Assembly: GCA_903876735.1 (NCBI GenBank)
Contig: CAIRAW010000055.1
Span: forward strand, 22,110-86,109
DNA: 64,000 nucleotides
Reading direction: 5' to 3'
Source of the DNA: an uncultured beta proteobacterium
Lineage (GTDB): Bacteria; Pseudomonadota; Gammaproteobacteria; Burkholderiales; Burkholderiaceae_C
Both the position numbers and the translations under genes were made by a program. Positions 19,787 to 30,563 of the stretch are shown here, piece by piece. Numbering within the stretch: position 1 is the first letter of the stretch; every line of letters begins with the position of its first letter. The notes under the pieces are model-generated. The model was not told the DNA's origin. It ran no database searches and saw nothing but the letters and a program-made list of their open reading frames with translations.

Positions 19787-20836
19787 ATGACCCCATTCAA
19801 AAGCAAACATATCGCTGTTATCGGTGCCGGTATGGCGGGCATTGCCTGCGCGCGCACCCTGGCGCAGGCGGGCCATCAGGTCACGGTTTTTGAAAAGAGT
19901 TCCGGCTTTGGCGGGCGCATGGCCGTGCGCAACAGCCCGTTTGGCAGCTTTGACCATGGCGTTCAGTATTTCACGGTGCGCGACGCGCGTTTTGCGCGCG
20001 CCCTGCAAACCGTGCCCGGCCTGTGCAAACGCTGGAGCGCCAGCACGGTCTGGGTGCTGGACGAACACGGCCAGATCGCCAGCACCAGCGCGCCCAACCC
20101 GGAAGACCACTGGGTGCCGACGCCGGGCATGAATGCCCTGGTCAAACGCTGGGCGCAGCCGCTGCAGGAGCAGGGCCGGATCGAACTCCAAATCCGCATC
20201 AGCCACCTCGAACGCGACGCCCTCAAGCCCCAGCAATGGCAGTTGCGCGGCATCGGGCCGGGCGGCACGCAGCACGTCTACTCGGGCTTTGACGCCGTTC
20301 TGCTGGCAATGCCGGCGGAGCAGAGTCGTTTGCTGCTCAACAGCGCACCCAAGGCCGACGGTCTGGCGCAAAAAATCGACCGCGTGCAGATGGCGCCGTG
20401 CTGGACGCTGATGCTGGCGTTCCCGCAAGCCATGCAGCCCGGCCTCTCGACGCTGGGCCCGCAGTGGAACGCGGCGCGCAGCACGCACCACCGCATTGCC
20501 TGGCTGGCGCGCGAATCAAGCAAACCCGGGCGCGGCGCCGTGGAACGCTGGACGGTGCAGGCCAGTGCCGCCTGGTCGCAGGAACATCTGGAAGACGATC
20601 CGCAGCGCGTTCAAGCCAAGCTGCTCAAGGCCTTCTCCGAGGTCACCAACATCCACGCCGAGCCCAGCCATGTCGACAGCCGGCGCTGGCGCTTCGCGCA
20701 GACCACGGCGCCGTTGGGCAAATCCCATCTGTGGGACGCCAAGACCGGCCTGGGCGTCTGCGGCGACTGGTGCCTGGGCCAGCGCGTGGAAGACGCCTTC
20801 GTTTCAGGCCTGGAACTGGCACTGACCGTCGCCTGA
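19787..20836 (+). CDS. NAD(P)/FAD-dependent oxidoreductase (renalase/amine oxidase-like)
   Basis: 349 residues. The dinucleotide-binding motif GAGMAG is at 13-18, followed by FEKSSGFGGRMAVR, where the RM motif contacts FAD. A C-terminal FAD motif GVCGDWCLGQRVEDAFVSG closes the fold. This matches the renalase-like group of flavin amine oxidases; the substrate is unknown. It follows the LysR gene in the same direction and precedes gluQ by 9 bp. Confidence 0.88.
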   Translation: MTPFKSKHIAVIGAGMAGIACARTLAQAGHQVTVFEKSSGFGGRMAVRNSPFGSFDHGVQYFTVRDARFARALQTVPGLCKRWSASTVWVLDEHGQIASTSAPNPEDHWVPTPGMNALVKRWAQPLQEQGRIELQIRISHLERDALKPQQWQLRGIGPGGTQHVYSGFDAVLLAMPAEQSRLLLNSAPKADGLAQKIDRVQMAPCWTLMLAFPQAMQPGLSTLGPQWNAARSTHHRIAWLARESSKPGRGAVERWTVQASAAWSQEHLEDDPQRVQAKLLKAFSEVTNIHAEPSHVDSRRWRFAQTTAPLGKSHLWDAKTGLGVCGDWCLGQRVEDAFVSGLELALTVA

Positions 20837-20845
20837 GGCGCGCGC

Positions 20846-21772
20846 GTGGGAGCCGAAACCCACCGCTACACCGGCAGATTCGCGCCCTCCCCGACCGGAC
20901 CGCTGCATGCAGGCTCACTGGTCGCGGCGCTGGCGAGCTGGCTCGACGCCAGAGCCCACGCCGGCCAGTGGCTGGTGCGCATCGAAGATGTTGACCGACC
21001 GCGCTGCGTTGCCGGCGCCGATCGCCTCATCCTGCAACAACTGCAAGCCTGCGGCCTTCATCCGGACGCACCGCCGCTTTGGCAATCGCAGCGCAGCGCG
21101 CACTACCAGCAGGCACTTGACCATCTGATCGCACAAGGCCTGGCCTACCCATGCCATTGCAGCCGGCGCGACATCGAAAACGCGATGCTTCGCAACGGAC
21201 AGACCGCAGTACGCCACGGCGAGCTGATCTACCCGGGCAGCTGTCGTCCCGCGGTGACCGTTGCCAGCGCGCTGGCAACGGCGGCTGAGCCGCTGGCCTG
21301 GCGCCTGCGCACCGATCTGGCCGGCAAGGGAGCCACTGCCTGGCAAGACCGTCGTCTCGGGCCGCAGCAGCAGGACGTCGCAACAGCGGTCGGCGACTTC
21401 GTGCTCAAACGCGCCGACGGCTGTTTCAGCTACCAGCTCGCCGTGGTGGTGGACGACGCGGCACAGACCATCAGCGACGTCGTGCGTGGCGAAGATCTGG
21501 CGGACAACACGGCACGGCAAGTCCTGCTGCAACGCGCCCTCGGACTGCCGACGCCGCGCTACCTGCACACGCCGCTGCTGCTCGGCGCCAACGGCGAAAA
21601 ACTGTCCAAGCAAAACGGCGCGCAGGCGCTCGACACGTCCCATCCGCTGGCGGCACTCAACCATGCAGCCACTGTTCTGGGCTTGCCGGCGCAGGCCGGC
21701 AGCGTGGCGCAGGCACTCGAAGTGTGGGTCGGATTCTGGAAGATGTCTCCTCTCTACAATCCATCCCCGTGA
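20846..21772 (+). CDS. gluQ: Glutamyl-Q tRNA(Asp) synthetase
   Basis: Glutamylates queuosine in the anticodon of tRNA-Asp; a truncated GluRS paralogue without the anticodon-binding domain. 308 residues. [15 protein letters not shown] contains the HIGH-equivalent (HAGS, 21-24), CHCSRRD is part of the zinc-binding insert, and KLSKQN near residue 252 is the KMSKS-equivalent. Start is GTG at 20846. The stop overlaps the GTG of trmB. Confidence 0.95.
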   Translation: MGAETHRYTGRFAPSPTGPLHAGSLVAALASWLDARAHAGQWLVRIEDVDRPRCVAGADRLILQQLQACGLHPDAPPLWQSQRSAHYQQALDHLIAQGLAYPCHCSRRDIENAMLRNGQTAVRHGELIYPGSCRPAVTVASALATAAEPLAWRLRTDLAGKGATAWQDRRLGPQQQDVATAVGDFVLKRADGCFSYQLAVVVDDAAQTISDVVRGEDLADNTARQVLLQRALGLPTPRYLHTPLLLGANGEKLSKQNGAQALDTSHPLAALNHAATVLGLPAQAGSVAQALEVWVGFWKMSPLYNPSP

Positions 21773-22530
21773 GCACAACCCAAACCCATCCAAGTCCTGG
21801 CGCGCCCGACGGCGTTGCCTTTCCCAAAGCCATCAAGAGCTACGTGCTGCGCGCCGGCCGCACCACGACCGGCCAGGCCAAGGCCGTCGCCGACATCGGC
21901 CCGCAATTTCTTCTGCCCTACCAGACGCAGCCACTCGATCTGGCAGCGGCCTTTACCGGCTCGACCCAAACCGATGAAGCGGCCACGCGCCCCGTGATTC
22001 TGGAAATCGGCTTTGGCATGGGCGACGCAACAGCCCATATCGCGGCCTTGCTGCCAGATACCTGTTTCCTGTGCTGCGAAGTTCATGCGCCGGGCGTCGG
22101 CGCGCTGCTCAAGCGCATCGGCGAGCAGGACCTGCGCAACATCCGCATCGTGGCGCACGACGCCGTCGAAGTCATCGACCAGATGCTGGCACCGCAAAGC
22201 CTGGACGGCGTGCACATCTTTTTCCCCGACCCCTGGCACAAGAAACGCCACAACAAGCGTCGCCTGCTGCAAAGCGCCCTGGTTGCCAGGCTGGCAGCGC
22301 GGCTCAAGCGCGGCGGCTACCTGCATTGCGCGACCGACTGGCAACCCTACGCCGAGCAGATGCTCGAAGTCCTGAGCACCGAGCCCCTGCTGCGCAACCG
22401 CGCCCTGGCAACGCATCCTGAACTCGCCGGCTACGCGCCCAAACCGGCGTACCGGCCGCTGACCAAGTTCGAGAACCGCGGCATCTTGCTCGGCCATGGC
22501 GTCTGGGACCTGGTGTTTGAACGAATCTAG
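21769..22530 (+). CDS. trmB: tRNA (guanine-N7)-methyltransferase TrmB
   Basis: Makes m7G46 in tRNA using SAM. 253 residues from the GTG at 21769, which overlaps the gluQ stop (GTGA). SAM motif [15 protein letters not shown]; the family signature [17 protein letters not shown]-terminal [11 protein letters not shown]. An alternative GTG 45 bases upstream would lie inside gluQ. Confidence 0.95.
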   Translation: MSTTQTHPSPGAPDGVAFPKAIKSYVLRAGRTTTGQAKAVADIGPQFLLPYQTQPLDLAAAFTGSTQTDEAATRPVILEIGFGMGDATAHIAALLPDTCFLCCEVHAPGVGALLKRIGEQDLRNIRIVAHDAVEVIDQMLAPQSLDGVHIFFPDPWHKKRHNKRRLLQSALVARLAARLKRGGYLHCATDWQPYAEQMLEVLSTEPLLRNRALATHPELAGYAPKPAYRPLTKFENRGILLGHGVWDLVFERI

Positions 22531-23422
22531 AACACCCAGACCGGCCGCGCGCGACGGTGTCGGCGCCAGTTGCGTCGGACTGCCTGCCGGCAACTGGCCG
22601 ACCATGCTGGACTTCTTTGCCGAGCGCTTTCCGGCCATCGCACGGGTGGTCTGGCACGAGCGCATGGCGCGGGGGCTGGTGGTCGACGAGCATGGCGAAC
22701 CGGTCACAGCGCAGCGCGCCTACCAAGGCCATTTACGCGTCTTTTACTACCGGGCTGTGCCGGCCGAGCCGCGCATCCCGTTCGATGAAGTCGTGCTGTT
22801 TCAGGATGCGCATCTGGTGGTGGCCGACAAGCCGCACTTTCTGCCGGTTGTCCCATCGGGCAAGTACCTGCGCGAAACCCTGCTGCTGCGCCTGAAGCAA
22901 AAGCTCGGCCTGCCCGATCTGGTGCCGCTGCACCGCATCGACCGGGACACGGCCGGCCTGGTGCTGTTCTCGGTGCAGCCAGCCACGCGCGCCGCCTACA
23001 GCGCGCTGTTCAGCCAGTGCCGCATGCGCAAGGTCTACGAAGCCATTGCGCCCTGGCGCGAAGAACTGGCCCTGCCGCTGACGCGCGAGAGTCGGATTGT
23101 GGAGGCCGGCCACTTCATGTTGCAGCACGAGGTCAGCGGCACACCCAACGCCATCACGCAAATCGAACTGATCGCGCAGCGCGGTGCCCTGGCCCACTAC
23201 CGGCTGCGCCCGGTCACCGGCAAGCGCCATCAGCTGCGCGTGCACATGGCTGGGCTCGGCCTGCCGATTTTGGGCGACGGCCTGTATCCGACGCTGACAC
23301 CCGAAGGCCAGATCGATTACGAAAACCCGTTGCAACTGCTGGCCCGGTCGGTTGAATTTATCGACCCGATCACGGGCCAGCAGCGTCATTTTGAGAGCAG
23401 CCACAGACTCAAGTTGGAATAG
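22496..23422 (+). CDS. RluA-family pseudouridine synthase
   Basis: Isomerises uridine in rRNA or tRNA. The catalytic signature is [14 protein letters not shown] (Asp near residue 149 from this start), with [19 protein letters not shown] downstream. The start is uncertain: ATG 22496 overlaps the end of trmB by 35 bp and has no clear ribosome-binding site; TTG 22517 has GGGA about ten bases upstream. Size (about 300 residues) and lack of an S4 domain fit RluA subgroups for 23S rRNA or tRNA. Confidence 0.9.
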   Translation: MASGTWCLNESRTPRPAARDGVGASCVGLPAGNWPTMLDFFAERFPAIARVVWHERMARGLVVDEHGEPVTAQRAYQGHLRVFYYRAVPAEPRIPFDEVVLFQDAHLVVADKPHFLPVVPSGKYLRETLLLRLKQKLGLPDLVPLHRIDRDTAGLVLFSVQPATRAAYSALFSQCRMRKVYEAIAPWREELALPLTRESRIVEAGHFMLQHEVSGTPNAITQIELIAQRGALAHYRLRPVTGKRHQLRVHMAGLGLPILGDGLYPTLTPEGQIDYENPLQLLARSVEFIDPITGQQRHFESSHRLKLE

Positions 23423-23501
23423 AACGCGGGCCGGGCCGGCGCTTGCGAATTGTCAAATCGCGGGTTGCGGCATTTGCGACGGCGGGCGCAAAATAAGAAC
23501 C

Positions 23502-23681
23502 ATGAACAGCCGAGCCAACCACGCCAGCGGGCAACCCATTCCGCCCGAGCTACCACCAGTGCCGTTTCATGCGCCGCCCGAGCAGGAGCCCGACTCGCCG
23601 CCGCACCCCCCGGAACCAGCGCCGTTCGAGCGACCTCTGCCCGACACCGAGCCCAGCACGGTCACGGCACCGAAGGCTTGA
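23502..23681 (+). CDS. Small proline-rich hypothetical protein
   Basis: 59 residues, about one quarter proline with many acidic residues (PPELPPVPFHAPPEQEP). No domain recognised and probably disordered. The ribosome-binding site is weak, so translation is uncertain. Confidence 0.4.
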   Translation: MNSRANHASGQPIPPELPPVPFHAPPEQEPDSPPHPPEPAPFERPLPDTEPSTVTAPKA

Positions 23682-23710
23682 GCCGCAGAAAGCCAGTCGC
23701 ATGCGCCGTA

Positions 23711-23766
23711 TGGATTGCGGGTCGTGACCCGTGGGTTGTCATCCCGGACCCGATCCGGGATCCATG
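23711..23766. repeat. Second copy of the composite REP-like repeat
   Basis: Contains CGGGTC-GT-GACCCG and then TGTCATCCCGGA...TCCGGGATCCATG, the same two hairpin types as at 8086-8141 but in the opposite order and slightly diverged. It lies beyond the end of nnrS (minus strand) and after the small proline-rich gene. Confidence 0.7.
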
Positions 23767-23814
23767 CATTTCGACAGTGCCACACGTAGCTGTGGCTGCC
23801 GATCCTGCGCGTGC

Positions 23815-25020
23815 TCAGCCATCCTTGCCGTCAAGCCGCGTGCCCACCAGCCAGGGCGTGTAATGCCAAAGGTAGATCAGGAAGGCAGCACTCCAGGCCA
23901 GGCCGGCCGCCAGCAGCGCGGCGAGGTAGAGAGACGGCGCCAGCAGCGGCAACAGCACGCGCAACACGGCGGCGCTCATCACCAGCCCGTAGGCCAGCAC
24001 CTCGGGCCTGGAAACCAGCAACGGCCGTCCGGTGTGGCCGCGCGCAGTGCGCGTGACCATGCCGATGATCAGGCCGCCGGTCGCCCCCAGACCCAGCGCG
24101 TGCACGCCGGCCGAGGCACTGACCCAACCGCACTGGGCCAAGGCCAGCAGCGCCAAAGCAACTGGAATCCAGGCGTAGGCGGCATGCAAAATCCACAGGA
24201 TCGGCCGCTTGAGCGTCAGGCCCGGGCGCCAGCCCAGCAGACGCCGGACGTGCAAACCGCTGGCCAGTGCCAGCAGCGCTGCGCTCAGCACCGGCGGCGC
24301 CGCCAGCAGCCACAACAGCAAACCAAGGGCTGTGGCGCCCAATGTGAGGCGCTCCCAGGCGGGACTGGCCACCAGTTTCAAGCCCGGCGTGACGGCCATG
24401 GTGAAGGAGGGAATCACGCGCCCACCCATCACGCACTCGATCATCAGCACCAAGGCCAGTGCGGCGTACAGCGGCGTCATGACCGACAGTGCCAGCACGC
24501 CCAGCACGGCCAGGTGAAACAGCAGATTGGCCAGCGCCAGCAAGACCAGAATCAGGGCCAGCGGCAGGTTGCGGTGGTTGCGCGCTTTGAGCAGGATGCG
24601 CACCAGAATGGCCGCCACCAGCGGCAGCAAGGCCAGGTCCAGCGCGGCGTACAGCAGGTATGGCCCGACCAGCGCGGCGATGCGCGCCGCCAGCCACAGC
24701 AGAACCAGCGCCGCCAGTGCCGGCCCGCGCGGCGTCTGCAGCCCGGTCCAGGCCTTGGCCGCCGTCAGCAGGAAGCCGACGATGATGGCCACGGCAAAGC
24801 CGAACAGCATCTCGTGCGCGTGCCACAGCAGGGGTGGCAGCGGCAGCGTCCACGCCACTTGTCCCAGAAACAACGCAAGCCAGAGCGGCACCGCCAGCGC
24901 GGCGAATAGTGTGCCTGCAAGGTAGAACGGCCGAAAACCCAGACGCAGCACCGCCAGACCCTGCGGCGTGGGCGCGGGCGCTGAAGCGGCCCTGAAGATC
25001 GGCAGGAATTCGGTAGTCAT
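23815..25020 (-). CDS. nnrS: NnrS-family membrane protein
   Basis: A hydrophobic haem- and copper-containing membrane protein that protects against nitric-oxide stress. About 401 residues with roughly twelve membrane helices. Characteristic patches are GFRPFYLAGTLFAAL, WHAHEMLFGFAVAIIVGFLL and MIECVMGGRVIPSFT. I start at ATG 25020; an upstream ATG at 25071 falls inside the NsrR operator. Divergent from nsrR. Confidence 0.93.
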   Translation of the reverse strand: MTTEFLPIFRAASAPAPTPQGLAVLRLGFRPFYLAGTLFAALAVPLWLALFLGQVAWTLPLPPLLWHAHEMLFGFAVAIIVGFLLTAAKAWTGLQTPRGPALAALVLLWLAARIAALVGPYLLYAALDLALLPLVAAILVRILLKARNHRNLPLALILVLLALANLLFHLAVLGVLALSVMTPLYAALALVLMIECVMGGRVIPSFTMAVTPGLKLVASPAWERLTLGATALGLLLWLLAAPPVLSAALLALASGLHVRRLLGWRPGLTLKRPILWILHAAYAWIPVALALLALAQCGWVSASAGVHALGLGATGGLIIGMVTRTARGHTGRPLLVSRPEVLAYGLVMSAAVLRVLLPLLAPSLYLAALLAAGLAWSAAFLIYLWHYTPWLVGTRLDGKDG

Positions 25021-25055
25021 GGTGCTGGCGCAGTGCGCGGTTGGCTGAAATTTAT

Positions 25056-25078
25056 TAAATGCATTTAACATGCATCTT
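25056..25078. promoter_or_regulatory. NsrR operator between nnrS and nsrR
   Basis: TAAATGCATTT-A-ACATGCATCTT is an 11-1-11 dyad. Compared with the published NsrR palindrome (AAGATGCATTT-A-AAATGCATCTT) the left arm matches 9 of 11 and the right arm 10 of 11. It sits between the two divergent genes, so NsrR probably represses both until nitric oxide damages its cluster. Confidence 0.82.
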
Positions 25079-25127
25079 AAACTGAATTGGGCCTAAAATC
25101 AGCTCAACGCCAATCTGAATGCCCTCG

Positions 25128-25589
25128 ATGCGACTGACCGACTACACCGACTACACCCTGCGCGTCCTGATGTTCTGCGCCCTGCACCCCGAGCGTTCGG
25201 TCACGATCGCCGAACTGGCCGACAGCCACGCCGTCTCAAAGAACCATCTGATGAAGATCGTCAACGATCTGGCGCGTCAGGGCCTGCTGCAAACCACGCG
25301 TGGGCGTGGTGGCGGTCTGCGCCTGCTCAAGCCCGCGTCCGACATTCGCATTGGCGACGTCGTACGCCAGACCGAAACCGACTTCCGTCTCGTCGAGTGC
25401 TTTGACAAGGCGCACGACACTTGCACCCTGACCCCCAACTGCCAGCTCAAGGCGGTATTCGGCAAGGCACTGCAAAGTTACCTGGCCGAACTCGACCAGG
25501 TGACGCTGGCCGATGTGACGCGCGCCAATCCAGCCGCTCCGGTCAGCGTCACCATCAACATCACAGCCCTGCAGAAAAACCCCACTTAA
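25128..25589 (+). CDS. nsrR: Nitric-oxide-sensing Rrf2 repressor NsrR
   Basis: 153 residues. Winged helix MRLTDYTDYTLRVLMF with GRGGGLRL wing, then three cysteines in VECFDKAHDTCTLTPNCQLK (spacing C-x7-C-x5-C) that ligate the iron-sulfur cluster. The conserved NsrR start is MRLTDYTDY, hence ATG 25128 rather than 25119. Its stop overlaps the convergent hydrolase by 3 bp. Confidence 0.93.
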   Translation: MRLTDYTDYTLRVLMFCALHPERSVTIAELADSHAVSKNHLMKIVNDLARQGLLQTTRGRGGGLRLLKPASDIRIGDVVRQTETDFRLVECFDKAHDTCTLTPNCQLKAVFGKALQSYLAELDQVTLADVTRANPAAPVSVTINITALQKNPT

Positions 25590-26443
25590 TCAAAAGCGGC
25601 CGCCAGCACTTCCAGCACCAGGGCATTGGCCGCCTCGCGCGCGGCCGGATTTGGCCCGGCGTGCACACCCTGACCGGGATTGACACCGTTTGGAATATCC
25701 GGCAGCAGTTTGACGGAACCCACCGGGTTGTCGAAATCATGGTAGCTGCCGGGGTAGACCTGCACCTGCGCCGCGATCTTGCGCCCAAGTTCGACACAAG
25801 GCGCCGAAGGCGTCCAGTCGTCCAGCGCGCCGAGCAACATCAGCAGCCGCGTGTTGGCTTGGTAGCCATTTTTCAGTGAAGTGGCGCAACCGGGATAAAA
25901 GGCAATGGCGACACGGGCCTTGACCGGCTGCGCCGCCACCTCGGGCTCGCGGGCATCCGTCGACGCGAGCACGGCGCTGCCGCCGTGCGACCAGCCCAAC
26001 AGCGCCATGCGGGATGCATCAGCCCAGGGCTGCACCGCCACCCAGTTCAGCGTTGCCAGCGCATCGCGCCGACGCTCGCGTTGGTGGATGCTGCGCTCAC
26101 CCAACTTCTGCTGACACAGTTGCGTGACGCCGCGCGACGTGAGGCTGTCCGGAAAGACCACGGCATAGCCCTGCCCCACCAGTCTGTCGGCCATGGCCTG
26201 ATGGCGCGCGTTGATCAAGCCTTTGCGCGAACCCAGCGTGGCATACAGACCGCCGCAGCCATGCAGTGCCACCACCGTCGCGCGCGGCTTGTTATCAGGC
26301 TGCAAGACCCAGGCCTTGAGGGTGGTTCCGTCCAGGCTGCTCAGGCTGATTTCCTGCGCTTGTGCGGCCTGCGCATTCGAGACGGAAGCGCTCAGGACCA
26401 ATGCTGCAAGCCAGGCGCGATGTGACAGCGCTGAATTTGTCAT
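25586..26443 (-). CDS. Exported dienelactone hydrolase-family protein
   Basis: 285 residues with a signal peptide (LAALVLSASVSNAQA) and an alpha/beta-hydrolase fold: ALHGCGG oxyanion region, nucleophile elbow GWSHGGS, late catalytic His in YPGSYHDFDN. Substrate unknown. The start codon abuts a REP-like sequence (CATTGCGAGCCCCGAC, + strand 26441 on). Confidence 0.85.
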   Translation of the reverse strand: MTNSALSHRAWLAALVLSASVSNAQAAQAQEISLSSLDGTTLKAWVLQPDNKPRATVVALHGCGGLYATLGSRKGLINARHQAMADRLVGQGYAVVFPDSLTSRGVTQLCQQKLGERSIHQRERRRDALATLNWVAVQPWADASRMALLGWSHGGSAVLASTDAREPEVAAQPVKARVAIAFYPGCATSLKNGYQANTRLLMLLGALDDWTPSAPCVELGRKIAAQVQVYPGSYHDFDNPVGSVKLLPDIPNGVNPGQGVHAGPNPAAREAANALVLEVLAAAFD

Positions 26444-26467
26444 TGCGAGCCCCGACCCGCAATCCAG
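26440..26467. repeat. Partial REP-like repeat next to hydrolase start
   Basis: TCATTGCGAGCCCCGACCCG followed by CAATCC resembles one arm of the dispersed TCATTGCGAG...CAATCC repeat seen at 40128. It overlaps the start codon of the minus-strand hydrolase. Confidence 0.45.
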
Positions 26468-26478
26468 ATGGTCAACAC

Positions 26479-29109
26479 TCAGAGCTTGGCCGAGACCCAG
26501 GCCAGCACACTGTCGAGCGCGGCGCCGAGCTTGGCGGGTTCGGTGCCGCCGGCCATCGCCATGTCGGGTTTGCCGCCGCCCTTGCCACCGAGTTGCTGCG
26601 CGACAAAGTTGACGAGTTCACCGGCCTTGACCTTGCCCACCGTATCAGGCGTGACACCGGCGGCAATCTGCACCTTGTCGCCATCCACACTGGCGATCAC
26701 GATGACCGCCGTCTTGAGTTTGTCCTTGAGCTTGTCCATGCTCTCGCGCAGGGTCTTGCTGTCAGCGCCTTCGAGCCGTGCTGCCAGCACCTTGACGCCA
26801 TTGACCAGCGTGGCCTGCGTCAGCAACTCATCGCCCTGGCTCGAAGCCAGCTTGCCCTTGAGCGAGGTGACTTCCTTCTCCAGCACTTTCATGTGCTCGA
26901 GCACGCTGCCGATGCGCTCATTGAGTTCGACCACCGGTGCCTTGAGCGCACCAGCCGCCTGCGTCACCGTGTCTTCGAGGTCCTGCAGGTAGCGCAACGC
27001 ATTCTGTCCGGTGACGGCTTCGATGCGGCGCACGCCTGAGGCGACACCGCCCTCGGCCACGATCTTGAACAAGCCGATGTCGCCGCTGCGCTGCACGTGC
27101 GTGCCGCCACAGAGTTCGCGGCTCTCGCCGATGTCGACCACACGCACCGACTCGCCGTATTTTTCGCCGAACAGCATCATGGCGCCGGTCTGCTGCGCCG
27201 CCTCGATGTCCATCACGCGAGCCTGGGCAGCGGCATTGTTCAGAATCTCGGTGTTGACACGGGCCTCGACCTCACGGATCTCGCCATCGCTCACCGGCGC
27301 GTTGTGGGCAAAGTCGAAGCGCGTGCGCTCGGCATTGACCAGGCTGCCCTTTTGCTGCACATGCGTGCCCAGCACTTCGCGCAAGGCCTTGTGCATCAAA
27401 TGCGTGACGCTGTGGTTGCGCTGGGTCGCTGCGCGCAAGGCGGCGTCGACATGGGCGGTTACGGTGTCGCCAACTTTGAGGGCTCCGCTGGCCAGCTTGC
27501 CGTGGTGGCCAAAAACGTCGGCCTTGATCTTTTGCGTGTCCTGCACCTCGAACAGCGCGCCGTCGCAGAAGATGGCACCGGAGTCGCCGACCTGGCCGCC
27601 GCTTTCGCTGTAGAACGGTGTGGCGTCCAGCACCACAACGCCGGCCTCGCCGGCCTTGAGTTCGGCCACTGGTGTCGCGCCGGCATACAAGGCCACCACT
27701 TTGGCGTCCTGTGTCAGGCGCTCGTAGCCGACGAAATCATTGCCCTCGCCGCTGTAATCGAGTGCCTTTTCCATGCGGAACTTGCCAGCCGCGCGGCCCT
27801 GCGCCTTCTGTTTCTCCATGGCGGCGTGAAAGCCGGCTTCATCAACCGAGAGATCGCGCTCGCGGCACACGTCAGCTGACAAATCCAACGGAAAACCAAA
27901 GGTGTCGTGCAGCTTGAAAGCGACATCGCCCGGCAGCACCTTGACGTCGCCCTCGAGCGCAGCGTCCAGAATCTGCATGCCATTTTCAAGCGTCTCGAAG
28001 AAACGTTCTTCTTCCGCTTTGAGCACCTCGATGATGCGCTTCTGATCGGACTTGAGCTTCGGGTAGGCATCGCCCATCAGCGTGACCAGATCGGGTACCA
28101 GCTTGTGGAAAAACGGCGTCGTCTTGCCCAGCTTGTAGCCGTGGCGGATGGCGCGGCGCACGATGCGGCGCTGCACGTAGCCGCGCCCTTCGTTCGACGG
28201 CACGACGCCATCGCTGACCAGGAAGGCGGTGGCACGGATGTGGTCGGCGATCACTCGCAGGCTCTTGTTGTCCAGATCGGCGCAGCCGGTTTCGCGCGCT
28301 GCGGCTTTGATCAGCGCATCGAAGATGTCGATCTCGTAATTGCTGTGCACATGCTGCAGGATGGCGGCCAGGCGCTCCAGGCCCATGCCGGTGTCAACGC
28401 AGGGCGCGGGCAGCTTGACCAGGCTGCCGTCGGTCTGCATGTCGAACTGCATGAACACGTGGTTCCAGATTTCGATGAAACGGTCGCCGTCCTCACCCGG
28501 ACTGCCGGGCGGGCCGCCGGGGATGTGGGCGCCGTGGTCGTAAAAAATCTCCGAACAGGGCCCGCAAGGCCCTGTGTCGGCCATCATCCAGAAATTATCA
28601 GAGGCGTACTTCTTGCCCTTGTTGTCGCCAATGCGGATCACGCGGTCTGCCGGCAGGCCGATCTCCTTCGTCCAGATGTCGTAGGCCTCGTCGTCGTCCT
28701 TGTAGACCGTCACCAGCAGGCGCTCGGCCGGCAGCTTGTAGACCTCGGTCAGCAGTTCCCAACCCCACTTGAGCGATTCGCGCTTGAAGTAGTCGCCAAA
28801 GCTCCAGTTGCCCAGCATTTCGAAGAAGGTGTGGTGGCGCGCCGTGTAGCCGACGTTTTCCAGGTCGTTGTGCTTGCCGCCGGCGCGCAGGCAGGCCTGC
28901 ACCGAGGCGGCGCGCACATAAGAGCGCTTGTCGCTGCCCAGAAACACATCCTTGAACTGCACCATGCCCGAATTGGTGAACATCAGCGTCGGGTCGTTGC
29001 CGGGAACCAGCGGGCTCGACGCCACCACGGTATGCCCCTTGGACTCGAAGAAGTCGAGGAATATCTTGCGGATATCGGCGACGCTGGCAGGGGTGGCAGG
29101 TGAATTCAT
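26479..29109 (-). CDS. alaS: Alanyl-tRNA synthetase
   Basis: 876 residues, the usual class II AlaRS length. Catalytic N-terminus [30 protein letters not shown]; editing domain with zinc-site motifs [11 protein letters not shown] and CGGTHV; C-terminal C-Ala region rich in Lys/Leu with [12 protein letters not shown]. The ATG at 29109 is chosen to match the family start; a further ATG 27 bases upstream is in frame but lies in the intergenic region. Confidence 0.98.
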   Translation of the reverse strand: MNSPATPASVADIRKIFLDFFESKGHTVVASSPLVPGNDPTLMFTNSGMVQFKDVFLGSDKRSYVRAASVQACLRAGGKHNDLENVGYTARHHTFFEMLGNWSFGDYFKRESLKWGWELLTEVYKLPAERLLVTVYKDDDEAYDIWTKEIGLPADRVIRIGDNKGKKYASDNFWMMADTGPCGPCSEIFYDHGAHIPGGPPGSPGEDGDRFIEIWNHVFMQFDMQTDGSLVKLPAPCVDTGMGLERLAAILQHVHSNYEIDIFDALIKAAARETGCADLDNKSLRVIADHIRATAFLVSDGVVPSNEGRGYVQRRIVRRAIRHGYKLGKTTPFFHKLVPDLVTLMGDAYPKLKSDQKRIIEVLKAEEERFFETLENGMQILDAALEGDVKVLPGDVAFKLHDTFGFPLDLSADVCRERDLSVDEAGFHAAMEKQKAQGRAAGKFRMEKALDYSGEGNDFVGYERLTQDAKVVALYAGATPVAELKAGEAGVVVLDATPFYSESGGQVGDSGAIFCDGALFEVQDTQKIKADVFGHHGKLASGALKVGDTVTAHVDAALRAATQRNHSVTHLMHKALREVLGTHVQQKGSLVNAERTRFDFAHNAPVSDGEIREVEARVNTEILNNAAAQARVMDIEAAQQTGAMMLFGEKYGESVRVVDIGESRELCGGTHVQRSGDIGLFKIVAEGGVASGVRRIEAVTGQNALRYLQDLEDTVTQAAGALKAPVVELNERIGSVLEHMKVLEKEVTSLKGKLASSQGDELLTQATLVNGVKVLAARLEGADSKTLRESMDKLKDKLKTAVIVIASVDGDKVQIAAGVTPDTVGKVKAGELVNFVAQQLGGKGGGKPDMAMAGGTEPAKLGAALDSVLAWVSAKL

Positions 29110-29147
29110 GGCGGCAGCAGAGTGGTTGAGCCGCAAATTTTAAGTCA

Positions 29148-30542
29148 TCAGGCCCTTTGCCTTTGTTTCTCCAGGAAGGCAAAGACCTCCGGATCTTCGC
29201 AATAAGCCACATTGAAGCGGAACCAGGAACTGGTCTGCAGATCAGGGCTGAACAGATGGCCAGGCCCGAGCAGGATGTCCTGCTCCGCACCTTTGTAGGC
29301 CAGCTCGCTGGCGTTGGGCAGATCCGGATGGCGTGCCCAGAGGAAGATGCCGGCCTTGGGCTCGGTGAAGATTTCAAACCCGATGTTAAGCAGGCGCGAG
29401 GCCGCGCTTTGATGAGCCTGCGCCAGGCGCTCGCGCACGCCCTTGATGTGTTTGCGCCAGCGCCCGTCGATCAGCGCGCCATGCGCCAGACGCTCGCTGA
29501 ACTCGGACGAGGTCAGGCCCGAGATCATCTTGAGCTGGGCCAGGTCTTCCAGCAGATCGGGCGCCGCCGCGAGATAACCAACCCGGATGTTGGGCGAGAT
29601 CGTCTTGGAAAAACTGCTGATGTAGATGACGCGGCGCAACTGGTCCAGACTGGCCAGCGAGGGCCGCGGCTCCGGGTCCAGATCGGCGTAGATGTCGTTC
29701 TCCACCACCAGAAAATCATGCTTGTCGGCCAACTGCATGACGCGGTGCAGGTGCGAGAGCTGCGCCACCGAGCCGGTCGGGCTTTGCAGGCGCGGCTGGG
29801 TGAAAAAGACCTTGGGCTGCTGCTCGGTCACGAGCCGCTCCAGCGCCACCAGGTCATAGCCGGCCGGCGTGCGCGGCACACCAAACAGGCGCGCGCCGAG
29901 AAAGCGCAAGGAAAACAACAGGTTCGGGTAACCGGGATCGTCCACCAGCACGGCATCGCCCGGGCGCACAAGCCGGCGCGCCACCAGGTCCATGGCCTGA
30001 CTCGAGCCCTGGGTCAGCAGCACCTGCTCGGTGGTGACGGCGATCTCCTGCTCGGCCAGCAACTCGCGCACCAGTTGGCGCAGCGGCGGGTAACCCTTGG
30101 GTTCGCCGTAGCCGCCCAGGTCCACATTCTCGGCCGCCAGCGTGCGCAGGCTGCGCCGCACGCCCTCCTGAAACAACCACTCGCCGGGCAGCCAGCCGCA
30201 GCCCGGCTTCATGCGCAGGGCGCGGTTCTCGAAAATGCGGCGCAGGTACCACATCGAGTCAAAGTTGAAATTCGGGCCGATACCCGGCGCGCCGGCGTCG
30301 GTATGCGGGCGTTGCTTGACGAAAAAGCCCGAATGCGGGCGCGAGGCAAAGTAGCCCTGCGCCACCAGGCGGTCGTAGGCGTCGACCACGGTAAAAACGC
30401 TGACGCCTTTGGCGTGGGCAAACTGCCGGATCGAGGGCGCCTTGGCACCGGCGCGCAACGCGCCTTCGTCGATGACGCGGCGAAAGCCCTCCACGATCTG
30501 CTGGACCAACGGCGTCGAACTGTGAAGATTGAGCGAAAACAA
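29148..30542 (-). CDS. MocR/GabR-type GntR regulator with aminotransferase domain
   Basis: 464 residues: an N-terminal GntR winged helix (residues 1-75, APSIRQFAHAKGVSVFTVVDAYDRL) and a fold-type I aminotransferase domain with the PLP lysine in SSFSKTISPNIRVGY. Such proteins use PLP-bound amino acids, often GABA, as effectors. It is divergent from gabT, with palindromes in the 147-bp gap, so it probably controls the GABA genes and itself. Confidence 0.92.
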   Translation of the reverse strand: MFSLNLHSSTPLVQQIVEGFRRVIDEGALRAGAKAPSIRQFAHAKGVSVFTVVDAYDRLVAQGYFASRPHSGFFVKQRPHTDAGAPGIGPNFNFDSMWYLRRIFENRALRMKPGCGWLPGEWLFQEGVRRSLRTLAAENVDLGGYGEPKGYPPLRQLVRELLAEQEIAVTTEQVLLTQGSSQAMDLVARRLVRPGDAVLVDDPGYPNLLFSLRFLGARLFGVPRTPAGYDLVALERLVTEQQPKVFFTQPRLQSPTGSVAQLSHLHRVMQLADKHDFLVVENDIYADLDPEPRPSLASLDQLRRVIYISSFSKTISPNIRVGYLAAAPDLLEDLAQLKMISGLTSSEFSERLAHGALIDGRWRKHIKGVRERLAQAHQSAASRLLNIGFEIFTEPKAGIFLWARHPDLPNASELAYKGAEQDILLGPGHLFSPDLQTSSWFRFNVAYCEDPEVFAFLEKQRQRA

Positions 30543-30563
30543 AGGCGTGACCCAAGGGTTTGT

